In this document: positions 1-5,381 of the stretch, piece by piece
Numbering within the stretch: position 1 is the stretch's first letter
How the letters are laid out: each line of letters starts with the position of its first letter
Assembly (NCBI GenBank): GCA_965370495.1
Contig: CBDUUV010000130.1
Coordinates: 1-5,381, forward strand
Direction: 5' to 3'
Source of the DNA: Krumholzibacterium sp965370495
GTDB lineage: Bacteria; Krumholzibacteriota; Krumholzibacteriia; Krumholzibacteriales; Krumholzibacteriaceae
DNA: 5,381 bases
Notes under the pieces: generated by a model
Told to the model about the DNA's origin: nothing
Database searches by the model: none
The model's input: only the letters and a program-made list of their open reading frames with translations
Position numbers and translations under genes: made by a program

Positions 1-1039
1 TGCCGTGAAATTCGGTGTAAAGGCAGCCTGCCAGCATACTTGAGATGAGGCAGAAGTAATTATTGTATTCTATCGCGTCATTGGTCAGGATGCTCCAGGT
101 ACGCCCGAAAGCTTCGCTCAGATAACCTTCTTCCTGGTTTTCAAGCAACTTTTGCAAACCGTCCCGGTCGGTGATTCCCCAGCACATGTTCGGGAAAAAC
201 TCGTAATAGATACCGTTCAATATGCCAGAGAGTTCCTCATTTTCCTGCGGGACTCTGCCGTTGCCTACCTGGATGAAATCAGGGCCGAAACGGTCCCGGA
301 TCTCCTGTGCATAATCCAGTTGCCACTGCAGGAAAAGATCCCTTTCGGCAGCGTCTTCTCCTATGAGGATACCATTCCCGTCCAGGTCGATCTCACCCTC
401 GACAGCATCGGCCAGAGCGTGATTGATGTATGGACGGTACATGAAATAGTCATGCAGTATCCCATCCAGAGAGCTTTTCCTCTCATTGCGGTACCGTTCG
501 ATCAGATCAACAAGCGCAACCACATGGCCAGTGTCGGGCTGGCCCTCGGTGAATGGATTGATAAAGATAATTCCGGGCCAGGTTATCAGGGTGTCTCCTG
601 TTGTTGTCATTGCCCAGCGATCCCGTGAGAGGTTGTAGATGTCGAGTTCGTACGGAGTGGTCTGGCGCACGAAAGCCGTATCAGAGTACAGTTCCCTGAC
701 GCTGAGGATCAATGAATATCCGAGGATCTTTATTTCAGGATTGATCGATTTGAGTTTGCCGATCACTTCATCACCAATATGGGAAAGACAGATCTGGATC
801 GGGAATATCACCATTTTCGATCTGGCCGCTTCCGCGATCAATTCGTCGTCCCAGGCTGTAAAAGAACTCCAGTGGACGACCCCTTTTTCCGGATACCTGG
901 CAGGACTGGCGATAGAAACTTTATCCCCGGGGGAGGAGGGGGAATTATCGCATGATAACCACAGTATTATCATGACTGTCAGGACTACCCATGCCTTGTG
1001 CGTTCTCTTTGGCATTTTGATGTGTCTTGTTTTGTGCAT
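1..1039 (-). CDS. Secreted lipoprotein with putative glycoside-hydrolase-like TIM barrel (5' part, runs off left edge)
   Basis: Reading the minus strand from 1039 gives 346 uninterrupted codons to the window edge, so the C-terminus is missing. The N-terminus has a basic stretch (K3 to K15), a hydrophobic core (A16-L28) and Cys30, preceded by L-W-L-S; this is a slightly degenerate lipobox followed by Asp31 and a Ser/Pro/Asn-rich linker. The rest alternates short hydrophobic strands and helices in TIM-barrel style: GVVHWSS (53-59), MVIFPIQI (76-83), IKILGYSLIL (103-112), DGILHDYF (192-199), FIQVGNGR (255-262) and GIYYEFF (276-282). Asp197 and Glu280 sit at strand ends where such enzymes carry acidic catalytic residues. 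Residues 218-229 (D-x-D-x-N-G-x5-D) resemble a dockerin/EF-hand calcium loop. The pattern recalls the Pfam 'hypothetical glycosyl hydrolase' group GHL15; that assignment is from memory and substrate is unknown. Start chosen at 1039 because GGGGAG lies 9 bases upstream; an in-frame ATG at 1015 is the alternative. The two plus-strand open frames opposite it are shadows. Confidence 0.82.
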   Translation of the reverse strand, partial: MHKTRHIKMPKRTHKAWVVLTVMIILWLSCDNSPSSPGDKVSIASPARYPEKGVVHWSSFTAWDDELIAEAARSKMVIFPIQICLSHIGDEVIGKLKSINPEIKILGYSLILSVRELYSDTAFVRQTTPYELDIYNLSRDRWAMTTTGDTLITWPGIIFINPFTEGQPDTGHVVALVDLIERYRNERKSSLDGILHDYFMYRPYINHALADAVEGEIDLDGNGILIGEDAAERDLFLQWQLDYAQEIRDRFGPDFIQVGNGRVPQENEELSGILNGIYYEFFPNMCWGITDRDGLQKLLENQEEGYLSEAFGRTWSILTNDAIEYNNYFCLISSMLAGCLYTEFHG

Positions 1040-1048
1040 TTTGCCGTA

Positions 1049-1054
1049 CTCCCC
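1049..1054 (-). promoter_or_regulatory. Ribosome-binding site of the lipoprotein gene
   Basis: On the minus strand GGGGAG lies 9 bases before the ATG at 1039. The later in-frame ATG at 1015 has no comparable purine-rich site, so this site favours the longer N-terminus. It abuts a perfect 10-bp palindrome, GGCCCGGGCC (1055-1064). Confidence 0.5.
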
Positions 1055-1276
1055 GGCCCGGGCCAGATTCAGTGTTGTAATGATGCTCCCCTACCGGGAA
1101 GAATCGGAAATATCAAGATGCCCTGCACCTTGTAATGAATTGGATCCCTCTCGACCATAACATGTTCGCAACCTTTATGCCGTAGTGGTTTTAATTTGTG
1201 TGGTTTAATAGTGCGGGTTCTTTTCTTTTTCGGGTCTTTGTGATATAGCAATTGAAATGTTTATTGCAAATGGTTC

Positions 1277-1306
1277 TTGCCCGCTGCCATAAAAATGGTC
1301 TATAAA
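1277..1306 (+). promoter_or_regulatory. Candidate promoter of truA
   Basis: TTGCCC (1277-1282) and TATAAA (1301-1306) are separated by 18 bases; they match the sigma-70 consensus at 4/6 and 5/6 positions. Transcription would start near 1313, the A of the truA ATG, giving a leaderless mRNA. An overlapping alternative, TTGCAA (1264-1269) with CATAAA (1288-1293), also 18 bases apart, matches 4/6 at each hexamer and would give a leader of about 13 bases. Both are by-eye matches in an AT-rich stretch. Confidence 0.35.
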
Positions 1307-1312
1307 GATCAT

Positions 1313-2032
1313 ATGCGCAACCTGAGGCTTACAATCGAGTACGATGGAAATGATTTCCATGGGTGGCAGGTTCAAACCGGCAAAAAGACTCTTCAGGGTG
1401 AATTATACCGTGTTTTTGGAGAGCTTGCGGGAGGGGATATCAAGATCATCGGAGCCGGCAGGACCGATGCCGGAGTGCATGCTGTGGGGCAGGTCGCGAA
1501 CGTGCGGCTGGAGACGCCTCACAGTGTCGATATTATCCGGAAGGCGATAAACGCCAAGCTTCCCGGGTCGATCCTGGTAAGAAAAGTCGAAGAAGCGGCT
1601 CTTACATTTCATGCCCGGTACGATGCGAAAAGCAGGAGTTACCGGTATATCTTTATCAGAAAACCTACTGCTCTGTGGAATAAATATTATCATTATTATG
1701 GCGGTTCACTCGATATCCCAGCAATGCGGGCAGCTCTCGGTGAACTTCGCGGAAAGAAAGATTTTGCCTCGTTCGCAACCTCGGGGGACAATAAATCGAC
1801 ATTGTGTACGATGATGAGGGCGGAACTCCTGGAAAACGACCCCCTTCTCACGATCTCGTTGAAAGCGGACCGGTTTCTCTATAATATGGTCAGGACGATC
1901 GCGGGAACTATTCTTGAGATCGGCAGGGGAAAACAGCTTGATATCAAGAAAATACTGGAGGAGCGGGACAGAAGGGCAGCAGGGCCGACTCTCCCGCCGC
2001 ATGCTCTCTATTTTATGAAAGTCGAATATTAG
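1313..2032 (+). CDS. truA: tRNA pseudouridine(38-40) synthase TruA
   Basis: TruA converts uridines 38, 39 and 40 of the tRNA anticodon arm to pseudouridine in the cytoplasm. The 239-residue product is a little shorter than typical TruA but complete. Visible landmarks: N-terminal LTIEYDGNDFHGWQ (6-19); the catalytic motif GRTDAGVHA (49-57), with Asp52 as the nucleophile; FHARYDAKSRSYRY (99-112), containing the conserved active-site Tyr110; the second-half motif FLYNMVRTIAGTILEIG (188-204); and the C-terminal AGPTLPPHALY (223-233). The open frame extends upstream to a TTG at 1277, but those 12 codons do not look like TruA and have no ribosome-binding site; ATG 1313 gives the usual family N-terminus. 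No Shine-Dalgarno sequence precedes it, so translation may be leaderless or weakly initiated. The stop is TAG. A 267-bp gap separates it from the transaldolase gene, so the two may be separate units. Confidence 0.97.
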   Translation: MRNLRLTIEYDGNDFHGWQVQTGKKTLQGELYRVFGELAGGDIKIIGAGRTDAGVHAVGQVANVRLETPHSVDIIRKAINAKLPGSILVRKVEEAALTFHARYDAKSRSYRYIFIRKPTALWNKYYHYYGGSLDIPAMRAALGELRGKKDFASFATSGDNKSTLCTMMRAELLENDPLLTISLKADRFLYNMVRTIAGTILEIGRGKQLDIKKILEERDRRAAGPTLPPHALYFMKVEY

Positions 2033-2221
2033 ACATCTGCTTATTGAAATCGAATGGTGGCCGTATTTGTGAGAGCCTGTTATCTGGCCGTGCGGAACGA
2101 CCGACCCTCTTGTTTGTATAATTGTGTACCGCGGGGCAGGCTGCTGGAGTGAACTGGATGCCGGGGCGCTGGGGGACGGCGGAGCTGGTGGATATTTATT
2201 GGGTGTTTATCTCGAAAATGG

Positions 2222-2250
2222 TTGTTCCCGGGATACGTTATTTGTATACT
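2222..2250 (+). promoter_or_regulatory. Candidate promoter for the transaldolase gene
   Basis: TTGTTC (2222-2227) and TATACT (2245-2250) are separated by 17 bases, matching the sigma-70 consensus at 3/6 and 5/6 positions. A transcript starting near 2257 would have a leader of about 43 bases that includes the ribosome-binding site. This could drive tal and perhaps the protease and purB genes. Confidence 0.38.
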
Positions 2251-2284
2251 CCCTCTTTCTTTTCAGGGGATTGTGAAAGCGCAG

Positions 2285-2289
2285 AAAGG
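2285..2289 (+). promoter_or_regulatory. Ribosome-binding site of the transaldolase gene
   Basis: AAAGG ends 10 bases before the ATG at 2300, slightly far but workable. It supports starting at 2300, where the family N-terminus MKFFIDTAN begins, rather than at the upstream in-frame start at 2222. Confidence 0.45.
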
Positions 2290-2299
2290 CTGGGAAAAT

Positions 2300-2944
2300 A
2301 TGAAGTTTTTTATCGACACAGCGAATGTGGAGCAGATCAGGGAAGCTGCAAAGCTGGGGCTTCTTGACGGTGTTACAACCAACCCGACGCTTCTTTCAAG
2401 GGAAAAGGGCAGCTTCAGGGATATCCTCAAAGAGATATGTTCGATAGTTCCGGGCCCGGTGAGCGCCGAAGTCGTTGCTCTGGATGCTGATGGTATGTTC
2501 AATGAGGGAAAAGAGCTTGTCAAGATCGCGGACAATATCATTATCAAGGTTCCATGCACTATGGAGGGGATCAAGGCGATCGGCAGGTTCGGCGCGGAGG
2601 GTATTCAGACCAATGCCACTCTTTGTTTCTCCGCCAACCAGGGCCTGCTGGTAGCCAAGGCCGGCGCGACATATGTCAGCCCGTTTGTGGGCAGGCTGGA
2701 TGATGTCGGGCAGCCCGGCATGGACCTGGTCGCGGACCTGGTAGATATTTATACAAATTATTCTTTCGCAACCCAGATAATTGTAGCCAGTATCAGAAGC
2801 GTTCAACATGTGTATGAATCAGCTCTTCTCGGAGCCGATGTCGCAACGATACCGTTTAAGGTGATCAGCCAGTTGATCAGACACCCGCTTACCGATAGTG
2901 GGATCGAAAGTTTCCTGGCCGACTGGGAAAAGGTTGAGAAATAG
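2300..2944 (+). CDS. tal: Small (TalC/Fsa-type) transaldolase
   Basis: A class I aldolase of the non-oxidative pentose phosphate pathway that moves a dihydroxyacetone unit from sedoheptulose 7-phosphate to glyceraldehyde 3-phosphate. The 214-residue length is typical of the short TIM-barrel subfamily. The N-terminus is FIDTAN (4-9) with Asp6, followed by GVTTNPTLL (24-32). Lys83 in IIIKVPCTMEG (80-90) is the Schiff-base lysine. QTNATLCFS (103-111), SPFVGR (127-132) and ASIR (163-166) form the rest of the substrate site. The subfamily also contains fructose-6-phosphate aldolase (FSA), where the equivalents of Glu57 and Phe129 are Gln and Tyr; here SAEVVAL (55-61) and SPFVGR carry the transaldolase residues, so transaldolase is the better call. 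The frame opens at 2222, but ATG 2300 gives the family N-terminus and has an AAAGG site. The last codons are partly duplicated beyond the TAG stop. The pathway feeds ribose 5-phosphate to nucleotide synthesis, which fits with purB downstream. Confidence 0.95.
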   Translation: MKFFIDTANVEQIREAAKLGLLDGVTTNPTLLSREKGSFRDILKEICSIVPGPVSAEVVALDADGMFNEGKELVKIADNIIIKVPCTMEGIKAIGRFGAEGIQTNATLCFSANQGLLVAKAGATYVSPFVGRLDDVGQPGMDLVADLVDIYTNYSFATQIIVASIRSVQHVYESALLGADVATIPFKVISQLIRHPLTDSGIESFLADWEKVEK

Positions 2945-2990
2945 AGGATGATCTTCGCTGGCAGGGAGAAGGTTGAGAAGTATGGGAGGA
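2925..2990 (+). repeat. Degenerate direct repeat spanning the transaldolase stop codon
   Basis: Positions 2925-2951 and 2964-2990 align without gaps at 22 of 27 bases, offset by 39 bases (13 codons). The first copy encodes the transaldolase C-terminus (EKVEK) and its TAG stop. The second is downstream in the same frame and again encodes EKVEK, but has TAT where the first has TAG. Counted by eye. It looks like a local duplication of the gene end; it may also have supplied purine-rich spacer ahead of the protease gene. Confidence 0.7.
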
Positions 2991-2999
2991 CAGACGTAT

Positions 3000-3009
3000 A
3001 GGGGGGTGG
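3000..3009 (+). promoter_or_regulatory. Ribosome-binding site of the HtrA-like protease gene
   Basis: AGGGGGGTGG is a near match to the anti-16S complement AGGAGGTG and ends 10 bases before ATG 3020 (7 before the in-frame TTG 3017). Adjacent TTG and ATG codons make the exact start uncertain by one residue; ATG 3020 is preferred by codon type. Confidence 0.6.
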
Positions 3010-3019
3010 ACCCGAATTG

Positions 3020-4207
3020 ATGCCTTTTGATTCAAAGTGGTCGAGAGCGTTTCCCGCAGTAATTGGAATCATGTTCGGGCTGGCACTGGCCATGCTCATT
3101 ATATCGATCGTCCTGCTTACAAGGGTCTCGCGGGAACAGTCGTTCCTGCCGCAAGCCACCAGCAATATAACGGGCCATGCCGGCGTAATCAGCGGCGACG
3201 CGATTGTAGCCGCAAGGCAGAGGGTCAGCCCCGCTGTCGTATCTGTGACAGCTTACCGGACGCAGCTTGTCTATGCCAACCGGGGTTGGGATGAATGGTT
3301 TCAGCAGTTTCGCGGAAGAAAGCCCAGGCTGGCAAAGCAGAGATATCCAAGTTACGGTTCCGGCGTGATAGTCAACTCTGACGGGTATATCCTGACAAAC
3401 GAACATGTGATACGTAATGCTGATGAGATCTTCGTCACCATGACCGACAGCACCGAGGTTGTTGCCACTCTTATAGGTTTCACACCCGAGTTCGACCTGG
3501 CCCTGCTGAAGATCGAGGGAAAGAACCTGATGTTTGCGCCGCTGGGAGATTCGGACCATCTGGAGATCGGCGAAACTGTGATCGCTATAGGCAGCCCGTT
3601 CACATACCTGTTCAACGATACGCAGCCGACTGTGACCGCTGGTGTGATAAGTGCCCTTCACAGGGATGTCAAGCAGAGCGCGGGATCAGTACAGATATTC
3701 AAGAACATGATCCAGACCGATGCCGTTATCAATCCCGGCAACAGTGGAGGTCCGCTGGTTTGTGCCGGGGGGACAGTGGTAGGTATAAGTACTTTTATAT
3801 TCTCGACGAGCAGCGGAAGCAGCAATATCGGGATGGGATTTGCCATCCCGATTAATACCGCCAAGATGGTGATAAACGAACTCAGGCGGTACGGCCGGTT
3901 CAGGAGTGTCTGGACGGGACTGGTAGTAAGGAACCTGACACCGGATGTCGCAAAACAGCTCGGCCTGCCGTTCAGCACGGGGCTGGTAATTACTCAACTG
4001 GAACAGGGCGGTCCAGCGGAAGCAGCCGGGATCATGGCCGGTGATGTGATAGTCGAGATAAACGGCATGACCATTCACGACGCCTCGCAGGCCGAGAGAG
4101 CGATATTCGGCCTCCAGGTCGGAGATTATCTCGATATTATAATATGGCGGGACGGGCATACACTCGATGTAAAGTTGAAGCTTGTCGAAGCGGAGGAAAA
4201 GACATAG
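3020..4207 (+). CDS. htrA: HtrA/DegS-like membrane-anchored S1C serine protease with one PDZ domain
   Basis: A trypsin-fold protease of the HtrA family that degrades or cleaves misfolded envelope proteins. The 395 residues run: a short N-terminal segment, one hydrophobic helix (about 10-34) with no signal-peptidase site seen, so likely a membrane anchor with the rest in the periplasm; a protease domain (about 58-290); and a single PDZ domain (about 300-388). The catalytic triad is His129 (LTNEHVI), Asp159 (FDLALLKI) and Ser242 (NPGNSGGPL), all intact. The GSGVIV strand (113-118) and the loop around 86-110 (WDEWFQQF) match the family. The PDZ has its peptide-binding strand at GLVIT (321-325) and the GDVIVEING motif (341-349). 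One anchor plus one PDZ is the DegS layout rather than the two-PDZ, soluble DegP layout, but similar proteins are widespread outside the DegS/sigma-E pathway, so a signalling role is only a possibility. It follows tal after 75 bases and is followed by purB after 10 bases. Confidence 0.95.
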   Translation: MPFDSKWSRAFPAVIGIMFGLALAMLIISIVLLTRVSREQSFLPQATSNITGHAGVISGDAIVAARQRVSPAVVSVTAYRTQLVYANRGWDEWFQQFRGRKPRLAKQRYPSYGSGVIVNSDGYILTNEHVIRNADEIFVTMTDSTEVVATLIGFTPEFDLALLKIEGKNLMFAPLGDSDHLEIGETVIAIGSPFTYLFNDTQPTVTAGVISALHRDVKQSAGSVQIFKNMIQTDAVINPGNSGGPLVCAGGTVVGISTFIFSTSSGSSNIGMGFAIPINTAKMVINELRRYGRFRSVWTGLVVRNLTPDVAKQLGLPFSTGLVITQLEQGGPAEAAGIMAGDVIVEINGMTIHDASQAERAIFGLQVGDYLDIIIWRDGHTLDVKLKLVEAEEKT

Positions 4208-4211
4208 GAGG
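4206..4211 (+). promoter_or_regulatory. Ribosome-binding site of purB, overlapping the protease stop codon
   Basis: AGGAGG begins within the protease TAG stop (4205-4207) and ends 6 bases before the TTG at 4218. This strong site with ideal spacing is what identifies the TTG as the purB start, and it implies co-transcription and probably coupled translation with the protease gene. Confidence 0.85.
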
Positions 4212-4217
4212 AAATAG

Positions 4218-5381
4218 TTGATTCCACGTTATTCACTTCCCGAAGTGGCGCATATCTGGTCGGATACGAACAAATATGATGTGTGGCAGGAGATAGAGGT
4301 CCTGTACTGCGAGGGTATGGCCGAGGTCGGCCTTATCCCGAAGAAAGCCGCCAGGGAGATAAGAAAAAAAGCAGATTACAATATCAGGAGGGTCCTCACC
4401 ATCGAAAAGAAGACCCGCCACGATGTCATAGCCTTCCTTACCAATATGGCCGAGTATATCGGTGAGCCGGGAAGGTTCCTGCACATGGGCATGACGAGTT
4501 CCGACCTTCTCGACACAGCGCTGGCCTGCCAGATGAGGGATGCCGGGCTGGTAAACCTCAAAAAGCTCAAGAAATTGGGAACAGTGCTGAAGCGGCAGGC
4601 GCTCAGGTACCGTAAAACGCCGATGGTGGGAAGAAGCCACGGCATTCACGCCGAGCCGATCACTTTCGGGCTCAAGCTTCTTGTCTGGTACGATGAGACG
4701 CAGAGGAATATCAAGAGGCTTGAAAGAGCTATCGAAGAAGTGTCGGTCGGCCAGATCACGGGAGCTGTCGGGACGATGTCCCATACCGATCACAGGGTAG
4801 AGCGTTATGTTATGCGGAAGCTGGGGCTCAGGGCAGCGTCGGTAACGACACAGATCATTCAGCGTGACAGTCACGCGAGTTACCTGGCCACTTTTGCGCT
4901 GATCGGCGCGTCTCTCGAAAAGATGGCCACGGAGATCAGGGGATTGCAGCGGACCGAAGTTGGTGAAGTCGAGGAGCCGTTTACAAAAGGGCAAAAAGGT
5001 TCGAGCGCTATGCCTCACAAGCGCAACCCCATCATTACAGAGAGGATCGCGGGGATGGCGAGGTTGCTCAGGACCAACTCGATGGCGGCGATGGAGAACG
5101 TAGCCCTCTGGCACGAGAGGGATATCAGCCATTCCTCGGTCGAACGGGTGATCCTTCCTGATTCGACGATGCTGCTTGCCTATATGCTGGAGAAATTCAT
5201 ATGGGTGATAGGTGGCCTGCGGGTGAACAGAAAAAGGATGCTGAAGAACCTGGATATGACAGGAGGGCTCATCTTTTCTCAGCACCTTCTTATCCTGCTC
5301 GTCAGGAAAGGGCTGTCCCGGGAGAGTGCATATTCTATTATCCAGATGGCGGCGATGAGGAGTATAGATTCGAATATGAGC
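4218..5381 (+). CDS. purB: Adenylosuccinate lyase PurB (5' part, runs off right edge)
   Basis: PurB cleaves fumarate from SAICAR and from adenylosuccinate, two steps of purine nucleotide synthesis, as a homotetramer in the cytoplasm. The 388 visible codons are open to the window edge; compared with Bacillus-type enzymes of about 430 residues, only some 40 C-terminal residues are missing. Key residues fall at the same numbers as in the Bacillus subtilis enzyme: His68 (TRHDV), His89 with HMGMTSSDLLDTA (89-101), His141 (GRSHGIHAEP, 138-147), and the superfamily signature GSSAMPHKRNP (261-271) with catalytic Ser262/Ser263 and Lys268, followed by Glu275. The start is TTG, supported by AGGAGG six bases upstream and by the standard N-terminal pattern IPRYSLPEVAHIW. 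It lies 10 bases after the protease gene, so it shares that transcript. The long minus-strand open frame opposite it is a shadow. Confidence 0.97.
   Translation, partial: MIPRYSLPEVAHIWSDTNKYDVWQEIEVLYCEGMAEVGLIPKKAAREIRKKADYNIRRVLTIEKKTRHDVIAFLTNMAEYIGEPGRFLHMGMTSSDLLDTALACQMRDAGLVNLKKLKKLGTVLKRQALRYRKTPMVGRSHGIHAEPITFGLKLLVWYDETQRNIKRLERAIEEVSVGQITGAVGTMSHTDHRVERYVMRKLGLRAASVTTQIIQRDSHASYLATFALIGASLEKMATEIRGLQRTEVGEVEEPFTKGQKGSSAMPHKRNPIITERIAGMARLLRTNSMAAMENVALWHERDISHSSVERVILPDSTMLLAYMLEKFIWVIGGLRVNRKRMLKNLDMTGGLIFSQHLLILLVRKGLSRESAYSIIQMAAMRSIDSNMS

Larger units (their letters stand above)
1040..1312. other. Divergent intergenic region between the lipoprotein gene and truA
   Basis: This 273-bp stretch separates two genes transcribed away from each other and should hold promoters for both. 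It contains the palindrome GGCCCGGGCC (1055-1064) just upstream of the lipoprotein start, and a near-direct repeat GTGGTTTTAAT (1185-1195) / GTGGTTTAAT (1200-1209) with a 15-bp step. The part from about 1160 to 1270 is visibly more AT-rich than the flanking genes. I found no convincing minus-strand -35/-10 pair. A minus-strand open frame of 60 codons (1069-1251, TTG start, lysine/arginine-rich, no ribosome-binding site) is probably chance. No tRNA, terminator or riboswitch-like structure is apparent. Confidence 0.6.
2033..2299 (+). other. Spacer between truA and the transaldolase gene
   Basis: This gap holds no supported gene. A perfect TATAAT (2117-2122) occurs, but no acceptable -35 hexamer lies at the proper distance. 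The middle is G-rich on the plus strand, with G-runs at 2133-2136, 2163-2166 and 2171-2175. I see no stem followed by a T-run that would serve as an intrinsic terminator for truA. The transaldolase frame stays open back to 2222, but the extra residues are not conserved-looking and are ignored. The better promoter candidate lies at 2222-2250. Confidence 0.5.

Noticed and set aside
152..1160. Two plus-strand open frames (152-628 and 639-1160).
   Set aside because: They lie opposite a longer, uninterrupted minus-strand frame that has a signal peptide, lipobox and ribosome-binding site. Their products show no recognisable domain.
1069..1251. Minus-strand 60-codon frame with a lysine/arginine-rich product, upstream of the lipoprotein gene.
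   Set aside because: TTG start without a ribosome-binding site; the basic composition follows from AT-rich intergenic sequence. Not similar to any small basic protein I recognise.
1277..1312. Longer TruA N-terminus starting at TTG 1277 or ATG 1295.
   Set aside because: The extra residues do not match the TruA family start, and neither codon has a ribosome-binding site.
2117..2122. Perfect TATAAT as a promoter for the transaldolase gene.
   Set aside because: No -35-like hexamer at 16-18 bases and no extended -10 TG; the pair at 2222-2250 is better placed.
2163..2182. Possible G-quadruplex in the truA-tal spacer.
   Set aside because: The G-runs are uneven and allow at most a two-layer structure; no supporting context.
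2222..2299. N-terminal extension of the transaldolase from 2222.
   Set aside because: Family members begin at MKFFIDTAN, encoded from 2300; the upstream codons overlap a plausible promoter.
3032..3661. Minus-strand open frame of 209 codons opposite the protease gene.
   Set aside because: Antisense to the conserved catalytic domain; no ribosome-binding site or recognisable domain.
4233..5285. Minus-strand open frame of 350 codons opposite purB.
   Set aside because: It lies entirely antisense to a well-conserved purB with all catalytic residues; its histidine-, proline- and arginine-rich product is typical of a reverse-frame shadow.

Overview
The window reads as chromosomal DNA of a diderm (Gram-negative-type) bacterium. 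The evidence is a divergently transcribed lipoprotein with an N-terminal lipid-attachment signal and a membrane-anchored HtrA-type envelope protease, set among ordinary housekeeping genes. I see no insertion sequence, CRISPR array, rRNA, tRNA or phage gene. The sequence alone does not name a species. Weakly recognisable promoters, one TTG start and a lipoprotein that looks like an uncharacterised glycoside-hydrolase-like family would suit a poorly cultivated lineage, but that is inference.

Layout. Positions 1-1039 (minus strand) hold the 5' part of a large secreted lipoprotein gene that runs off the left edge; its 346 visible codons contain no stop. A divergent intergenic region (1040-1312) follows. 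Four genes then run on the plus strand: truA (1313-2032, tRNA pseudouridine synthase), a 267-bp spacer with a plausible promoter, a small transaldolase gene (2300-2944), an HtrA/DegS-like trypsin-fold protease with one transmembrane anchor and one PDZ domain (3020-4207), and purB (from 4218, adenylosuccinate lyase), which runs off the right edge after 388 codons. The protease gene and purB are tightly joined: the purB ribosome-binding site overlaps the protease stop codon.

How the genes fit together. Transaldolase works in the non-oxidative pentose phosphate pathway, which supplies ribose 5-phosphate, and PurB acts twice in purine nucleotide synthesis, so two of the four genes share a metabolic axis. 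TruA modifies tRNA. The protease is an envelope quality-control or signalling enzyme whose position in this set has no obvious metabolic reason. The lipoprotein is transcribed away from the cluster and is probably an independent unit.

The most unusual items are the lipoprotein (a probable TIM-barrel, glycoside-hydrolase-like protein with a dockerin/EF-hand-like calcium loop), a degenerate in-frame duplication across the transaldolase stop codon, and a truA start with no Shine-Dalgarno sequence and a -10-like hexamer at the right distance for a leaderless mRNA. I do not see clear evidence of an undescribed multi-gene system; most of the window is conventional.
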